This document shows, piece after piece, positions 33,301-41,447 of a stretch of DNA of 64,000 nt; the first letter of the stretch is position 1; the number at the start of each line of letters is the position of its first letter. Below the pieces are notes generated by a model. The model searched no databases, was not told the DNA's origin, and saw only the letters and a list, made by a program, of their open reading frames with translations. The DNA comes from Leptospira koniambonensis (GTDB lineage: Bacteria > Spirochaetota > Leptospiria > Leptospirales > Leptospiraceae), in contig NZ_RQFY01000007.1 in assembly GCF_004769555.1 (NCBI RefSeq), positions 62,001 to 126,000 on the forward strand, given 5' to 3'. The translations under genes and the position numbers were made by a program.

Positions 33301-34761
33301 ATGCGGATCCTGAAATCTGGTCTGATCGTACTAGTATTCTCTCTTCATTTCCCTCTTTTCTCTGAAGAAAAAAGTGATTTCGATCATGTGCGAAAAGCAG
33401 TCGTACAGATCAAAGTATATTCTCAAGCATTCAGCACTTTTACTCCCTGGGCCACTGATGGTGTTCGTGCAAGTTCAGGCACTGGTTTCTTGATCGGGAA
33501 TAAAAGAATATTAACAAATGCTCATGTTATCTCAAATGCAAAATACGTTCAAGTACAGAGATATAATCAGACAGAGTGGTACAGGGTAAAAATCCTACAT
33601 GTAGCGCACGATTGCGATTTAGCAGTTTTAGAAGCAGAAGATCCAGAATTTTATAAAGATTCCACTGAACTTAGCTTGGGGGAAATTCCTGAACTAAATT
33701 CTTCCCTCATCGTTGTGGGATATCCAATCGGAGGAAATAAAGTCTCCGTAACCAGAGGGATCGTTTCCAGAAAGGAACAATCCAAATACGAGCATTCTTC
33801 CGTAGATAGTCACTTAGTATTACAAGTAGATGCTGCAATCAATCCAGGGAACTCAGGTGGGCCTGCTATTCAAAATAATAAGGTAGTAGGAGTCGCTTTC
33901 CAAGTCGCAACCAAAGGGGAGAATATTGGTTATCTCATCCCTACAAAAGTGATCCGCCATTTTCTAAAAGATATAGAAGACGGAATATATGACGGTTATG
34001 TGGAACTTGGTATAGGAACATTCAATTCTTTTAATACTTCTCTCAGAAAAGCAAAAGGTATCCCTGAAGGTTTAGAAGGTGTATTTGTAACCAGAATTCT
34101 TCCTAACGGCTCCGCAGATGGATATCTGAAAGAAGGAGATTATCTAACAGAGATAGATGGTCTTACAATCGGAAGAAATGGAACAATCACCTTAGATAAA
34201 GACGCCAGAGTTGATTTTACAGAAACTGTAGATGATAAATATTCAGGCGAGCCGATCCGATTCAAAGTATTCCGAAATGGCAAACTCATTGATGTAGAAT
34301 TCAAAGCCAAAAGGATGCCTGATTTCGATTTTATGAGAAACAGGTACGATGCACCTTTTGATTATTCTATGATTGGTGGATTATTATTCCAAGAGATGAC
34401 CAGAGATCTTCTGGGCGCTTGGTCTAGAAGTGGCAACACTTCCGGCGGCAGCCAGTTCTTATACAGATACGATTATTTTATAGAAGATGGGATCGGCAGA
34501 ACTAAAAAAGCGGATGTGGTTTTGTACAGAAAATTGGCCCACCCTGTAAATTCTTCCTCCGATTATTTTCTAAATCTAGTTCTGGAATCTGTTAATGGAG
34601 AAGCGATCAATAGTCTCGCAGATCTGAAAAAGATGATTTCAGAATCCAAGTCCAAATTCTTAAAATTAAAATTTTTGAATATAGATCTTCCATTGATCTT
34701 GGATAGAGAGGAAGCCCAAAAAGCAGATTCCCAGATCAGAAGCACCTACGGTTTGGAGTAA
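33301..34761 (+). CDS. Exported HtrA/trypsin-like serine protease with PDZ domains
   Basis: With ATG 33301 the protein has a signal peptide (residues 1-21) and a trypsin-like domain with intact triad H75 (ILTNAHVIS), D106 (HDCDLAVLE) and S185 (INPGNSGGPAI). PDZ-type folds follow (EGVFVTRILPNGSADGYLKEGDYLTEIDG), and a C-terminal segment adds a second PDZ-like repeat ending ILDREEAQKADSQIRSTYGLE. It resembles HtrA/DegP but the C-terminal half is longer and less canonical. A GTG at 33274 would extend it into apt, which I reject because the signal peptide starts at MRILK. Periplasmic or secreted location is expected. Confidence 0.88.
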   Translation: MRILKSGLIVLVFSLHFPLFSEEKSDFDHVRKAVVQIKVYSQAFSTFTPWATDGVRASSGTGFLIGNKRILTNAHVISNAKYVQVQRYNQTEWYRVKILHVAHDCDLAVLEAEDPEFYKDSTELSLGEIPELNSSLIVVGYPIGGNKVSVTRGIVSRKEQSKYEHSSVDSHLVLQVDAAINPGNSGGPAIQNNKVVGVAFQVATKGENIGYLIPTKVIRHFLKDIEDGIYDGYVELGIGTFNSFNTSLRKAKGIPEGLEGVFVTRILPNGSADGYLKEGDYLTEIDGLTIGRNGTITLDKDARVDFTETVDDKYSGEPIRFKVFRNGKLIDVEFKAKRMPDFDFMRNRYDAPFDYSMIGGLLFQEMTRDLLGAWSRSGNTSGGSQFLYRYDYFIEDGIGRTKKADVVLYRKLAHPVNSSSDYFLNLVLESVNGEAINSLADLKKMISESKSKFLKLKFLNIDLPLILDREEAQKADSQIRSTYGLE

Positions 34762-34764
34762 TAC

Positions 34765-36300
34765 GTGAAATCCAAGATCCTTCTAATCATTATAAGCATT
34801 TGTGTTTTCAGCTCTGGGCTTTCCGCTAAAAAGCCAAAACAGTCCGCGAATAAATCTACTCCTGTTTCAAATGGGATTTTGTCCCAGGCAAAAGCAGAAG
34901 AAGAATACAAAAAGAGCATAGTCCAGGTAAAGATCTCTTACCAAGAGCCAGATTATTTCAATCCTTGGAAAAAGAAAAATCCAAAGGTAAGAAGAGGCGT
35001 TGGGATTGTAGTCCCAGGAGAAAAGATCCTATTACCAGCACATCTACTCACCCACTCCACATTGATTGAAGTTAAAAAACATTCTTCTTATGCGGAGACA
35101 AAGGCGACTGTTGCAAGACAAGATTCAGAATCCGACCTCGCACTTTTAAAAATAGAAGAAGAGAACTTCTTCAAAGATCTAACTCCTTTTGAATTCCAAA
35201 AAGAGATAAATTATCCTAGACAAGTTTCTATCTACCAATTAGACAATTCTGGTTCTATACAATCCGCTTCTGGTGCCCTCATCAGCATGGACTTGGATCA
35301 ATATCCTCAAGGAATGGTAGAACTTCCTGTATTGGATGTAAACTCCACTGAAACATTAAATGGAAACGGAGAAGTTCTATTAGAAAAAGGAAAAGTAAGC
35401 GGAATACTTTTCGACTTCTCCGGAGATAAAAATTCTGGCAGAGCAATTCCTTCTTTTTTAATCAGCAAATTCCTGGGAGATTTTGGTAAGACTGAAATTC
35501 CTTTTAAAGGTTTCCGTTATAGACCGATCATGGACAAGGCTACCAAGGATTTTTATTCTCTCAAAACAAAAGACCAAGGGATTTTAGTAGCAGAGATCAT
35601 ACCTGATAGTTCTGCAGATGGAATATTAAAAATAGGTGATGTGGTTCTTGAGTTCGGCGGCAAAAAGATAGACTCAAAAGGATATTTCCATCATCCAAAG
35701 TATGGTAAACAGGTTCTTTCTTATATAGCTCATTTAGGTGACGAATTCGGTTACCAAATCGGAAAACAAATCCCAGTCAAAATTATCCGATCCGGTAAAG
35801 AAGAAGAAGTCCAACTTACTTTAAAAACATTTCCTTATTCTTCTATCCGCATTCCTCATAGAAACCTAGGATCAAAATCAGAATATTATTTTGATGGCGG
35901 GTTCTTATTTGTAGAACTTTCGGAAGGTTATTTATTGGAATGGGGAAAAGATTGGAGATCTAAAGTAGATCGCAAACTTCTATATACATTCGATTATCAT
36001 AAGTTCAGCACAGGCGACAAAAAAGAAGGTAAATTTGTATTACTTTCCCAGGTCATTCCGGACGAATCCAACCAAGGATATCATGAGGTTTCCGGAAGAT
36101 TAGTAGATGAAGTAAATGGCAAGCCTGTTCAATCCATCCAAGATATTTCTAACGAAATAAAATCATCCAAGTCCAGGTACATTACGATTTTATTAGATGA
36201 TGGAACAGATGTCGTTTTGGATAAAGAAAGCCTAAGTGCCGCTAACCAAAGGATCCAAAAAGAATATAGGATTCCTAAATCCTCCATGGGTTCTCGCTAA
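34765..36300 (+). CDS. HtrA-like paralogue lacking the catalytic serine
   Basis: A 511-residue exported protein with a signal peptide (residues 1-21). It aligns along its length with the preceding protease. The His and Asp positions are kept (H93 in LLPAHLLT, D124 in ESDLALLK), but the GNSGGP position reads LNGNGEVL so the serine becomes N201. It keeps two PDZ-like regions and a terminal LDKESLSAANQRIQKEYRI that mirrors the end of its neighbour. It starts three bases after the active protease. A non-catalytic chaperone, inhibitor or partner of the first protein is the natural hypothesis. Confidence 0.82.
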   Translation: MKSKILLIIISICVFSSGLSAKKPKQSANKSTPVSNGILSQAKAEEEYKKSIVQVKISYQEPDYFNPWKKKNPKVRRGVGIVVPGEKILLPAHLLTHSTLIEVKKHSSYAETKATVARQDSESDLALLKIEEENFFKDLTPFEFQKEINYPRQVSIYQLDNSGSIQSASGALISMDLDQYPQGMVELPVLDVNSTETLNGNGEVLLEKGKVSGILFDFSGDKNSGRAIPSFLISKFLGDFGKTEIPFKGFRYRPIMDKATKDFYSLKTKDQGILVAEIIPDSSADGILKIGDVVLEFGGKKIDSKGYFHHPKYGKQVLSYIAHLGDEFGYQIGKQIPVKIIRSGKEEEVQLTLKTFPYSSIRIPHRNLGSKSEYYFDGGFLFVELSEGYLLEWGKDWRSKVDRKLLYTFDYHKFSTGDKKEGKFVLLSQVIPDESNQGYHEVSGRLVDEVNGKPVQSIQDISNEIKSSKSRYITILLDDGTDVVLDKESLSAANQRIQKEYRIPKSSMGSR

Positions 36301-36334
36301 AAGGGCCACACTTCTTCTTTTTTTATAAACGTTC

Positions 36335-36416
36335 GTACGAAAAAAGGCCCAAAACTAGGCCTTTGCGGAAAGAATTCTCCTTTAGTCCCGGTCTAATTCT
36401 ATAGGAATGAAAGTTT
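36335..36416 (-). ncRNA. Candidate small RNA, antisense to the intergenic interval
   Basis: On the minus strand a perfect TATAAT -10 (36428-36423) is followed after about 52 bases by a terminator stem AAAGGCC-TAGTTTTG-GGCCTTT with the run TTTTTT. The expected transcript is about 80 nt and contains an AAAGGAGA patch. There is no good -35 at normal spacing, so the promoter half is weak. The call rests on the terminator facing away from any minus-strand gene. Confidence 0.3.
36337..36364 (-). terminator. Intrinsic terminator, minus orientation
   Basis: Stem AAAGGCC (36343-36349) with GGCCTTT (36358-36364) and an 8-base loop; the run of six T on the minus strand follows directly. On the plus strand the stem is followed by GCGG, so it terminates minus-strand transcripts. 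Confidence 0.6.
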
Positions 36417-36593
36417 GGAACGATTATACAGAATTCTCCCGATTTAGATTGGGACTTTTTGCAAATCAAACCTAAACTTCCGCCAGATCGGCAGCTTTAA
36501 TGAGTTTTTCTACCAGAGTTCTTTAGGGTTTTTTCTTTGCCCGTGAGCTGGTTTCGAAAATATGGCAGGTATAGCCGATAAGAGAGGGTTCTT

Positions 36594-36947
36594 ATGAAAC
36601 GGACCGAATTGGAGAGACGAGAAAGAGATCTCCGCAAAGCGCAAAAAAAGGAAGAAGCCCTAGATAAACGCGGAGGCGGGAACGGAGTCGGCGATTTTAT
36701 CGATCAACTTTCCGGGTTATTCCGTTACGACGCTACTGAGATCTTTAATACAAAAGACGATATCAATATTCTGGAAGTTTTGGAAGAGATGCAAGTGATC
36801 CTTCCCCAGAAAAAATGGGACGATGTTCTTAAAAAGGCGATTAAGAAAACTGGTGTTTTAGAAAAAGACAGAGCCTATAAAGAACTCTTAGAGCTTCTAA
36901 ACGTAGAAGAAGAAAACGAGGACGAAGAGGAAGAAGTAGGCGTTTAA
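36594..36947 (+). CDS. Small charged protein, unrecognised
   Basis: A 117-residue protein with a basic helical N-terminus (KRTELERRERDLRKAQKKEEALDKR), a conserved-looking core (GDFIDQLSGLFRYDATEIFNTKDDINILEVLEEMQVILPQKKWDDVLKKAIKKTG) and a very acidic tail. I do not recognise the family. The amphipathic start and acidic end suggest interaction with another protein or nucleic acid. It is followed after 17 bases by the nucleotidyltransferase-fold gene, suggesting a two-gene unit. ATG 36594 follows AAGAGAGGGTTC, a good ribosome site. Confidence 0.7.
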   Translation: MKRTELERRERDLRKAQKKEEALDKRGGGNGVGDFIDQLSGLFRYDATEIFNTKDDINILEVLEEMQVILPQKKWDDVLKKAIKKTGVLEKDRAYKELLELLNVEEENEDEEEEVGV

Positions 36948-36964
36948 TCGCCTACTTTGCCTGA

Positions 36965-37453
36965 ATGACAAACCGATTTTCGGATTGTTCTTCACTTCTA
37001 AAAGATCATAAAGTTCTCGAAATCCTTTCCGAATTCTCTCCTGAATTCGTAGGTTCCATTCCAATCGGAGTGGACCTTCCCCAATCTGACATTGATATTA
37101 TTTGCGAGTTAAGACCTTCTTTATTAAAAGTTTTAGGATCATTTTCTTCTTATCCTAATTATCATCTTTCCGAAAAAGTTTTGGGTAATGTGCCTTCTAT
37201 CATTTGTAGATTCCGTTTAGGATCTGAAAAGGTGGAGATCGTGGCACAAAACCTTCTCCCTAAAAAACAAATCGCGTATCTACATATGATCATAGAAGAG
37301 AAGGTCCTGAAAGATAAAGGGGAAACTTTTAGGCTGTCTGTTTTGGAGAAAAAGAAAGAAGGGAAAAATACGGAGGCGGCGTTTGCTGAACTTTTAGGTT
37401 TGGAAGGAGATCCATATTCTTCACTTTTAGAATATGGAGAAAGGGAATATTAG
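36965..37453 (+). CDS. DUF4269-like minimal nucleotidyltransferase-fold protein
   Basis: A 162-residue protein. The motif EFVGSIPIGVDLPQSDIDIICEL gives the GS...D-x-D pattern of the nucleotidyltransferase fold (Asp pair in SDIDII), and the remainder (KVEIVAQNLLPKKQIAYLHMIIEEKVL) matches DUF4269. A single further acidic residue that would complete the metal site is not obvious, so activity is uncertain. The function of the family is not established. It ends just before a shared hairpin. Confidence 0.7.
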   Translation: MTNRFSDCSSLLKDHKVLEILSEFSPEFVGSIPIGVDLPQSDIDIICELRPSLLKVLGSFSSYPNYHLSEKVLGNVPSIICRFRLGSEKVEIVAQNLLPKKQIAYLHMIIEEKVLKDKGETFRLSVLEKKKEGKNTEAAFAELLGLEGDPYSSLLEYGEREY

Positions 37454-37458
37454 AGAAA

Positions 37459-37482
37459 CTCGGGGAAGTTCCCTTCCCCGAG
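37459..37482. terminator. Perfect hairpin between convergent genes
   Basis: CTCGGGGAAG (37459-37468) and CTTCCCCGAG (37473-37482) form a 10-bp perfect stem with a TTCC loop, between the ends of the DUF4269-like gene and the RRM gene. No T-run on either side, but it could stop transcription both ways or protect 3' ends. Confidence 0.55.
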
Positions 37483-37489
37483 AAAGATC

Positions 37490-37747
37490 TTAATGTCTTC
37501 TTGGTTTGTTGAAAGTCTGAGGTTTTGCGATATCGATATTCAAAGTTCTACCTTTGAACTCAGTCCCGTTTAGACTGTTCTTCGCGTTTTCAGCTTGCTC
37601 CTCGCTAGCCATTTCCACGAATCCGAATCCTTTACCTTCAATTACTTTTGCGTAAGCTACTTCTCCGTAGTTGGAGAACAGGTCACTGATTTCCTGCTGG
37701 CGAACGGAGTAATTAAGATTTCCTACAAAGAGTTTGCGATTCTGCAT
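37490..37747 (-). CDS. RRM RNA-binding protein
   Basis: An 85-residue single RNA recognition motif: RNP2 is KLFVGNLNY, and RNP1 is KGFGFVEMA. The protein is essentially one RRM with a short RRH tail. Such proteins in cyanobacteria and spirochaetes bind RNA and often respond to cold. I place the start at ATG 37747 because GAGGAAA precedes it; an extension from 37789 adds 14 residues without a ribosome site. A leader of about 200 bases may precede it (see the promoter at 37965-37992). Confidence 0.9.
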   Translation of the reverse strand: MQNRKLFVGNLNYSVRQQEISDLFSNYGEVAYAKVIEGKGFGFVEMASEEQAENAKNSLNGTEFKGRTLNIDIAKPQTFNKPRRH

Positions 37748-37964
37748 GCTTTCCTCGAACAAAAAATTTAGGCAGCTTCCGACTCGCAAACGAAGACCAA
37801 TTCGCCTTCCGTAAGACTAAACACTCTTTAAGAACAGCGGGATTGATTTGAATGATCGTAAAATCGCGGATAGCAGGGTTTCTAAGAGAAGCAAAGCTCG
37901 GATTTCACCGATCTGATTACAATGACACGTGCGGATTTCTGAACAGCGGACCTACAATTCGGCC

Positions 37965-37992
37965 ATTCTAATTCTTTTATAAGAAGAATCAA
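37965..37992 (-). promoter_or_regulatory. Candidate promoter for the RRM protein
   Basis: Reading the minus strand, TTGATT (37992-37987) and TAGAAT (37970-37965) are separated by 16 bases. If used, the start near 37958 would leave a leader of roughly 210 bases before the ATG at 37747. Nothing else in the 305-base interval 37748-38052 looks like a gene. Confidence 0.4.
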
Positions 37993-38052
37993 GTCTAAGA
38001 AAATTTTTGATGACTTGTTTGCAAAAAAACAGGGTTACGACGAGTAGTCAGA

Positions 38053-39291
38053 TCACCAGACCAAGTGACGTAAAGTTTTGGAAACGAATGCCAATTTTAT
38101 TAAAAACGAAACTAGAATAATGCCTGTTAAAACCCAATAAGTTCCGCTCGGAAGGCTATCATCTTCATTTTCCCAAAAAATTAATATAGGGAGGCTGAAT
38201 GTAAACATTCTAGAAACGTTCTCATACGTAGCCCAATAGAGAACATAACCTCCAGCATACGCGGTCAATAAAAGAATTCCAAAGCCTAACCTAAACGCCA
38301 GACCCTTCTTCCAATCACCTCTGAATAAAAGGTAGGTTCCAGATAAAAGAAGAAGTACCAAAGGGAATCTGGAGAATTTTTTGATCAGAAGAATAAGATT
38401 TCGATCTCCTGAAACTATAACTTGTTGGAGTTCCCCAAAATATCCTAAAAGCCCTCCGAATGGATCAAAGAAATGACCTAAACTTCCAGGGGTCCATTCC
38501 GGGAATTGGGTTCTTAAATATAAACTCCAGGCTCCAGGCAGGATTAAAGAAGAAGCTACCCAGATACTTTTTTTGAAATCTTTTTCTAGTAATGTAATTA
38601 GGCCCAAAGGGAAAAACAAAAAGATCGCCTGCTCTTTTGTGAGAATTGCAAGACCGGCTAACAAGGAAAAGGTGATAAATCTATTTCGGGCAAAGGACCA
38701 ATATGCCAGAACGCTTAGTCCCATCATCACTGTGTCTGAAACTAGTAAGATATAACTTCCCAAAGCAAATGGAGAAAATAGATAGAACGAACTTAAATAT
38801 TTTTTAGGATCAGGCAATAAGTCTCGGATCGCAAGATACGAAAGATAGAAGATCCCTAAATTTAGAATGTACATCCCGATGATGGTTGCATTCATCCCGA
38901 ACCAGCCAAATGGAGAAACTAAAAGTGGATATCCTATCCTAGGTGCTCTAAAACTAGTCTCAAAACCGTTTGGCCAATCTAAACTAAAACCGGACAACAT
39001 TCTAGAATAATAATAAAAGATCTGCCCGTCATAACCTGCACCCAGGTTCCCCTCTTCTCCTAAGAATACAATCGCACCTGGAGGAGTTTGCTCTTTGTTT
39101 TGGTCCGCGAATTCTTTTCCAAAATTTACCTGAGAACTAGGGCTCCAAGAGTATTTCTTCCAAACACAAAAAGACGAAAAGGAATACAGAATGACAAAAA
39201 CTACAGTAACTAGTTTAGGATTTCCTAAAGCGGTAAGCCACTGTGATTTCAATTTTTCATTTGGTAAAAATTTAGATAAGAATCCGGACAT
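38053..39291 (-). CDS. GT-C-like membrane glycosyltransferase
   Basis: A 412-residue protein with about ten membrane segments. The first outer loop contains LGAGYDGQIFYYYSRML with an Asp in a typical GT-C position, followed by RAPRIGYPLLVSPFG. The family resembles mannosyltransferase-like DUF2029 proteins using polyprenyl-phosphate sugar donors. Donor and acceptor are unknown. It starts one base after the upstream SGNH-like gene ends, so it is coupled to it and to the Fur-family gene. Confidence 0.68.
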   Translation of the reverse strand: MSGFLSKFLPNEKLKSQWLTALGNPKLVTVVFVILYSFSSFCVWKKYSWSPSSQVNFGKEFADQNKEQTPPGAIVFLGEEGNLGAGYDGQIFYYYSRMLSGFSLDWPNGFETSFRAPRIGYPLLVSPFGWFGMNATIIGMYILNLGIFYLSYLAIRDLLPDPKKYLSSFYLFSPFALGSYILLVSDTVMMGLSVLAYWSFARNRFITFSLLAGLAILTKEQAIFLFFPLGLITLLEKDFKKSIWVASSLILPGAWSLYLRTQFPEWTPGSLGHFFDPFGGLLGYFGELQQVIVSGDRNLILLIKKFSRFPLVLLLLSGTYLLFRGDWKKGLAFRLGFGILLLTAYAGGYVLYWATYENVSRMFTFSLPILIFWENEDDSLPSGTYWVLTGIILVSFLIKLAFVSKTLRHLVW

Positions 39292-39292
39292 T

Positions 39293-40879
39293 TTACTTTT
39301 CCGTTAATGTTTCTGAGATCCAATCTGCATACAGATCTGAGGATTTTTCGGAAGCCTGGTAGGTCAAATGGTGAGGATCTAGAAAAGATCTTTTATCCTC
39401 AAAATCAGAAATTACATTTTTGAATTTATACTTAGTTTTCCCTAAGTTTTCTAAATAAGAAATATATCCTTTATACCAAGGGCTGGACCCGTACACTTCT
39501 CTTTCGATTGGATTTTCAGGAGAATTTACAAGAACCACTTGGATACCTTGAGATTCTAAATACTCTATTCCTTTTTTCAGATATTCCAATTCAGACCATG
39601 TAAAAAATTTTGGAAAAGATGCGAGTTTGATCTTTGCCATTCTAAGAGTGACAAGTCTAGACATTTTGGAACTTTCTCCCTTATATCCATAAATCCTTTC
39701 TATATAATCTTTGGAATAAGTAGAGTCATCCATTTTGGAAAGTCTAGAATCATCTAAACCTGGAATTCGAATATAAGAGATATGTTTTCGGATCTCATTT
39801 CTGCAGAAGTTTTGAGAAAGTCTGATGCCATAAATTTCTTCTGTTCCGAAAATCCTTGCATCCACTTGTAAAGAAGAGATTTTTTTATCAGAAGCAATTC
39901 TAAGTTTGGTTTTATCTGATTTTTCTGGAACATTAAATTTGATCGTATGCCAACCTGATTTAGGGAAAGTTTTATCGAATAGGATCGGTTTACCTTCTCC
40001 CCAAATTCTTAAAGTAGTATTCTTCTCTTGGAAAAATACACTCTCTTCGAAAACTCCATTCTTCAATTCGCAGTCGATTGAGAATTCAGGTTTGGCCCAC
40101 CCTCTTAGATAAATACCTTCTTCCGGGATGATCCCTGTATAATAATGGTAGGATCTCCCACTTCTAAGATGGTTTTCTATCCAAGCATCCATTGGATCAT
40201 ATAAAAAGCTGCGATATCTGATCACTAAGAATAGAGATCTGGAGAGAAGAGATAAAACTGCAGATTTGCCTGTTTTCAGAATATCCCGATACTTCTCCCT
40301 TAAATATTGGGCAGGATAGATCATCCTATTTTGGTGCCTTGTTTTTGCGGAAACATCATCCAAAGCTTTTTCTGAATATTCTAAATTTTGAAAGTCTATG
40401 ATAGACTTTTCTTGGAATAACAGGTTTTGTTTGTATTGAGCAAGTCTTGCCTCGTTTTCTTTTTCTGTGATCAGAAAATCCAGTTGAAGATCCGCAGGAT
40501 TTAAAACGAAAAATACAAGTTTAGGCTTTTTAGAAACTATATCTTCCTTATAAAAATAAAAATCAGAAGGTGTCAAAGCAGGGTGAGAATAAAATTCTGT
40601 GCGAATAGATTTGTCTTTAAGTTTTTCATTCATTCTTTCGGGAAGAGAAGAATAAAGAGCTACACTACTTCCTACAATCAATGCGCCTTTTTCGTTTTCC
40701 TTAAATTCAATCCTTCTTCTTTTTTCCAAGAAGTTGAACCAAGGAGAAGTATCCCATTCTAGTTCGTTCGGAAATCCAAAAAGTAAATTCTCCAGCACGA
40801 CCCGATCTATAATGGAGAATAATGCGAGAAATAGAATGCTTAAATAGAGTATTTTAAATTTTAGTTTTTTTTGATTCAT
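39293..40879 (-). CDS. SGNH-like membrane-anchored protein
   Basis: A 528-residue protein with one N-terminal membrane segment (residues about 7-25). A block I-like LIVGSSVALYSSLPERM (Ser near 71-72) and a C-terminal DPHHLT (D501, H504) match the Ser and Asp-His ends of the SGNH/GDSL hydrolase fold seen in AlgJ/AlgX/DltD-type proteins that act with O-acyltransferases. A middle portion (about 255-370) is beta-rich and carbohydrate-module-like. It shares this layout with the genes at 54277 and 56841. I think it may belong to the Leptospira DUF1574 group, but cannot check. The Fur-family gene overlaps its start by four bases. Confidence 0.6.
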   Translation of the reverse strand: MNQKKLKFKILYLSILFLALFSIIDRVVLENLLFGFPNELEWDTSPWFNFLEKRRRIEFKENEKGALIVGSSVALYSSLPERMNEKLKDKSIRTEFYSHPALTPSDFYFYKEDIVSKKPKLVFFVLNPADLQLDFLITEKENEARLAQYKQNLLFQEKSIIDFQNLEYSEKALDDVSAKTRHQNRMIYPAQYLREKYRDILKTGKSAVLSLLSRSLFLVIRYRSFLYDPMDAWIENHLRSGRSYHYYTGIIPEEGIYLRGWAKPEFSIDCELKNGVFEESVFFQEKNTTLRIWGEGKPILFDKTFPKSGWHTIKFNVPEKSDKTKLRIASDKKISSLQVDARIFGTEEIYGIRLSQNFCRNEIRKHISYIRIPGLDDSRLSKMDDSTYSKDYIERIYGYKGESSKMSRLVTLRMAKIKLASFPKFFTWSELEYLKKGIEYLESQGIQVVLVNSPENPIEREVYGSSPWYKGYISYLENLGKTKYKFKNVISDFEDKRSFLDPHHLTYQASEKSSDLYADWISETLTEK

Positions 40880-41274
40880 TTGGAGGAGGTATTACATTCG
40901 GAACAAATGCCATATAAAATAATTTCATGAGAATCTAATGTAAATCCCTTAGGCAAATTTTCCATAGGGAAAGGACAGATCTCCACGTCAAAAACACGAT
41001 CGCAGACTTTACAATGGAAATGATGATGATGGTCTAGATGACTTATCTCGAAACGAGATGATTCTCCGGGCAATTGGATCTCATGGATCGAACCTGCATC
41101 CAACAAATGGTTCACAGAACGATACACGGTAGCGATCCCAATATTCTGTATGGATTTTTTGGAGATGTCGTGGATTTCCTTTACCGAAAGAGGACCTTTT
41201 GCGTCACGGATGACTCTCAGGATCTCGCCCTTTTGTTTGGTGTTTCGAGAGGCGGATTTTTTATCTTCTTCCAT
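40876..41274 (-). CDS. Fur-family metalloregulator
   Basis: A 132-residue protein. The winged-helix domain (VKEIHDISKKSIQNIGIATVYRSVNHLLDAGSIHEI) is followed by the dimerisation/metal domain with a His run (82-85), C88-x-x-C91 and C124-x-x-C127, a structural zinc site. The family includes Fur, Zur and PerR; the short length and Cys pairs do not decide which. It lies upstream of the SGNH-like gene in the same operon, so it may autoregulate this unit in response to a metal or peroxide. Confidence 0.88.
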   Translation of the reverse strand: MEEDKKSASRNTKQKGEILRVIRDAKGPLSVKEIHDISKKSIQNIGIATVYRSVNHLLDAGSIHEIQLPGESSRFEISHLDHHHHFHCKVCDRVFDVEICPFPMENLPKGFTLDSHEIILYGICSECNTSSK

Positions 41275-41350
41275 TCGGATCGGCTTCGAATCTTATCTTG
41301 CTCCAAGAAGGAAGCATATGTCAACCCGATAAATCCGCTTTTAAAGCGCT

Positions 41351-41366
41351 TGTAGGAGTTCCTACA
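41351..41366. repeat. Perfect 16-bp palindrome TGTAGGAGTTCCTACA
   Basis: The arms TGTAGGA and TCCTACA pair perfectly around GT, and the flanks (CGC ... GCG) extend the dyad to 24 bp with one mismatch. Lies between the divergent Fur-family and LRR lipoprotein genes. Similar dyads are at 1693 and 14963. Confidence 0.6.
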
Positions 41367-41447
41367 TGCGAACCAAATTGTATTTTCGAAATTCTAAATT
41401 CTAATTTTTGGTTTTCTTCTTTATTGAATCCAAATAGATTCGATCTA

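Larger units (their letters stand above)
36301..36593. other. Intergenic interval with a minus-oriented terminator
   Basis: No gene is visible in these 293 bases. They contain a hairpin at 36343-36364 with a T-run only on the minus strand, and a TATAAT hexamer facing the same way at 36428-36423. This is treated as a possible small RNA in the findings. Confidence 0.5.

Noticed and set aside
36337..36364. Terminator for the plus-strand pseudoprotease gene
   Set aside because: The T-run is only on the minus strand.
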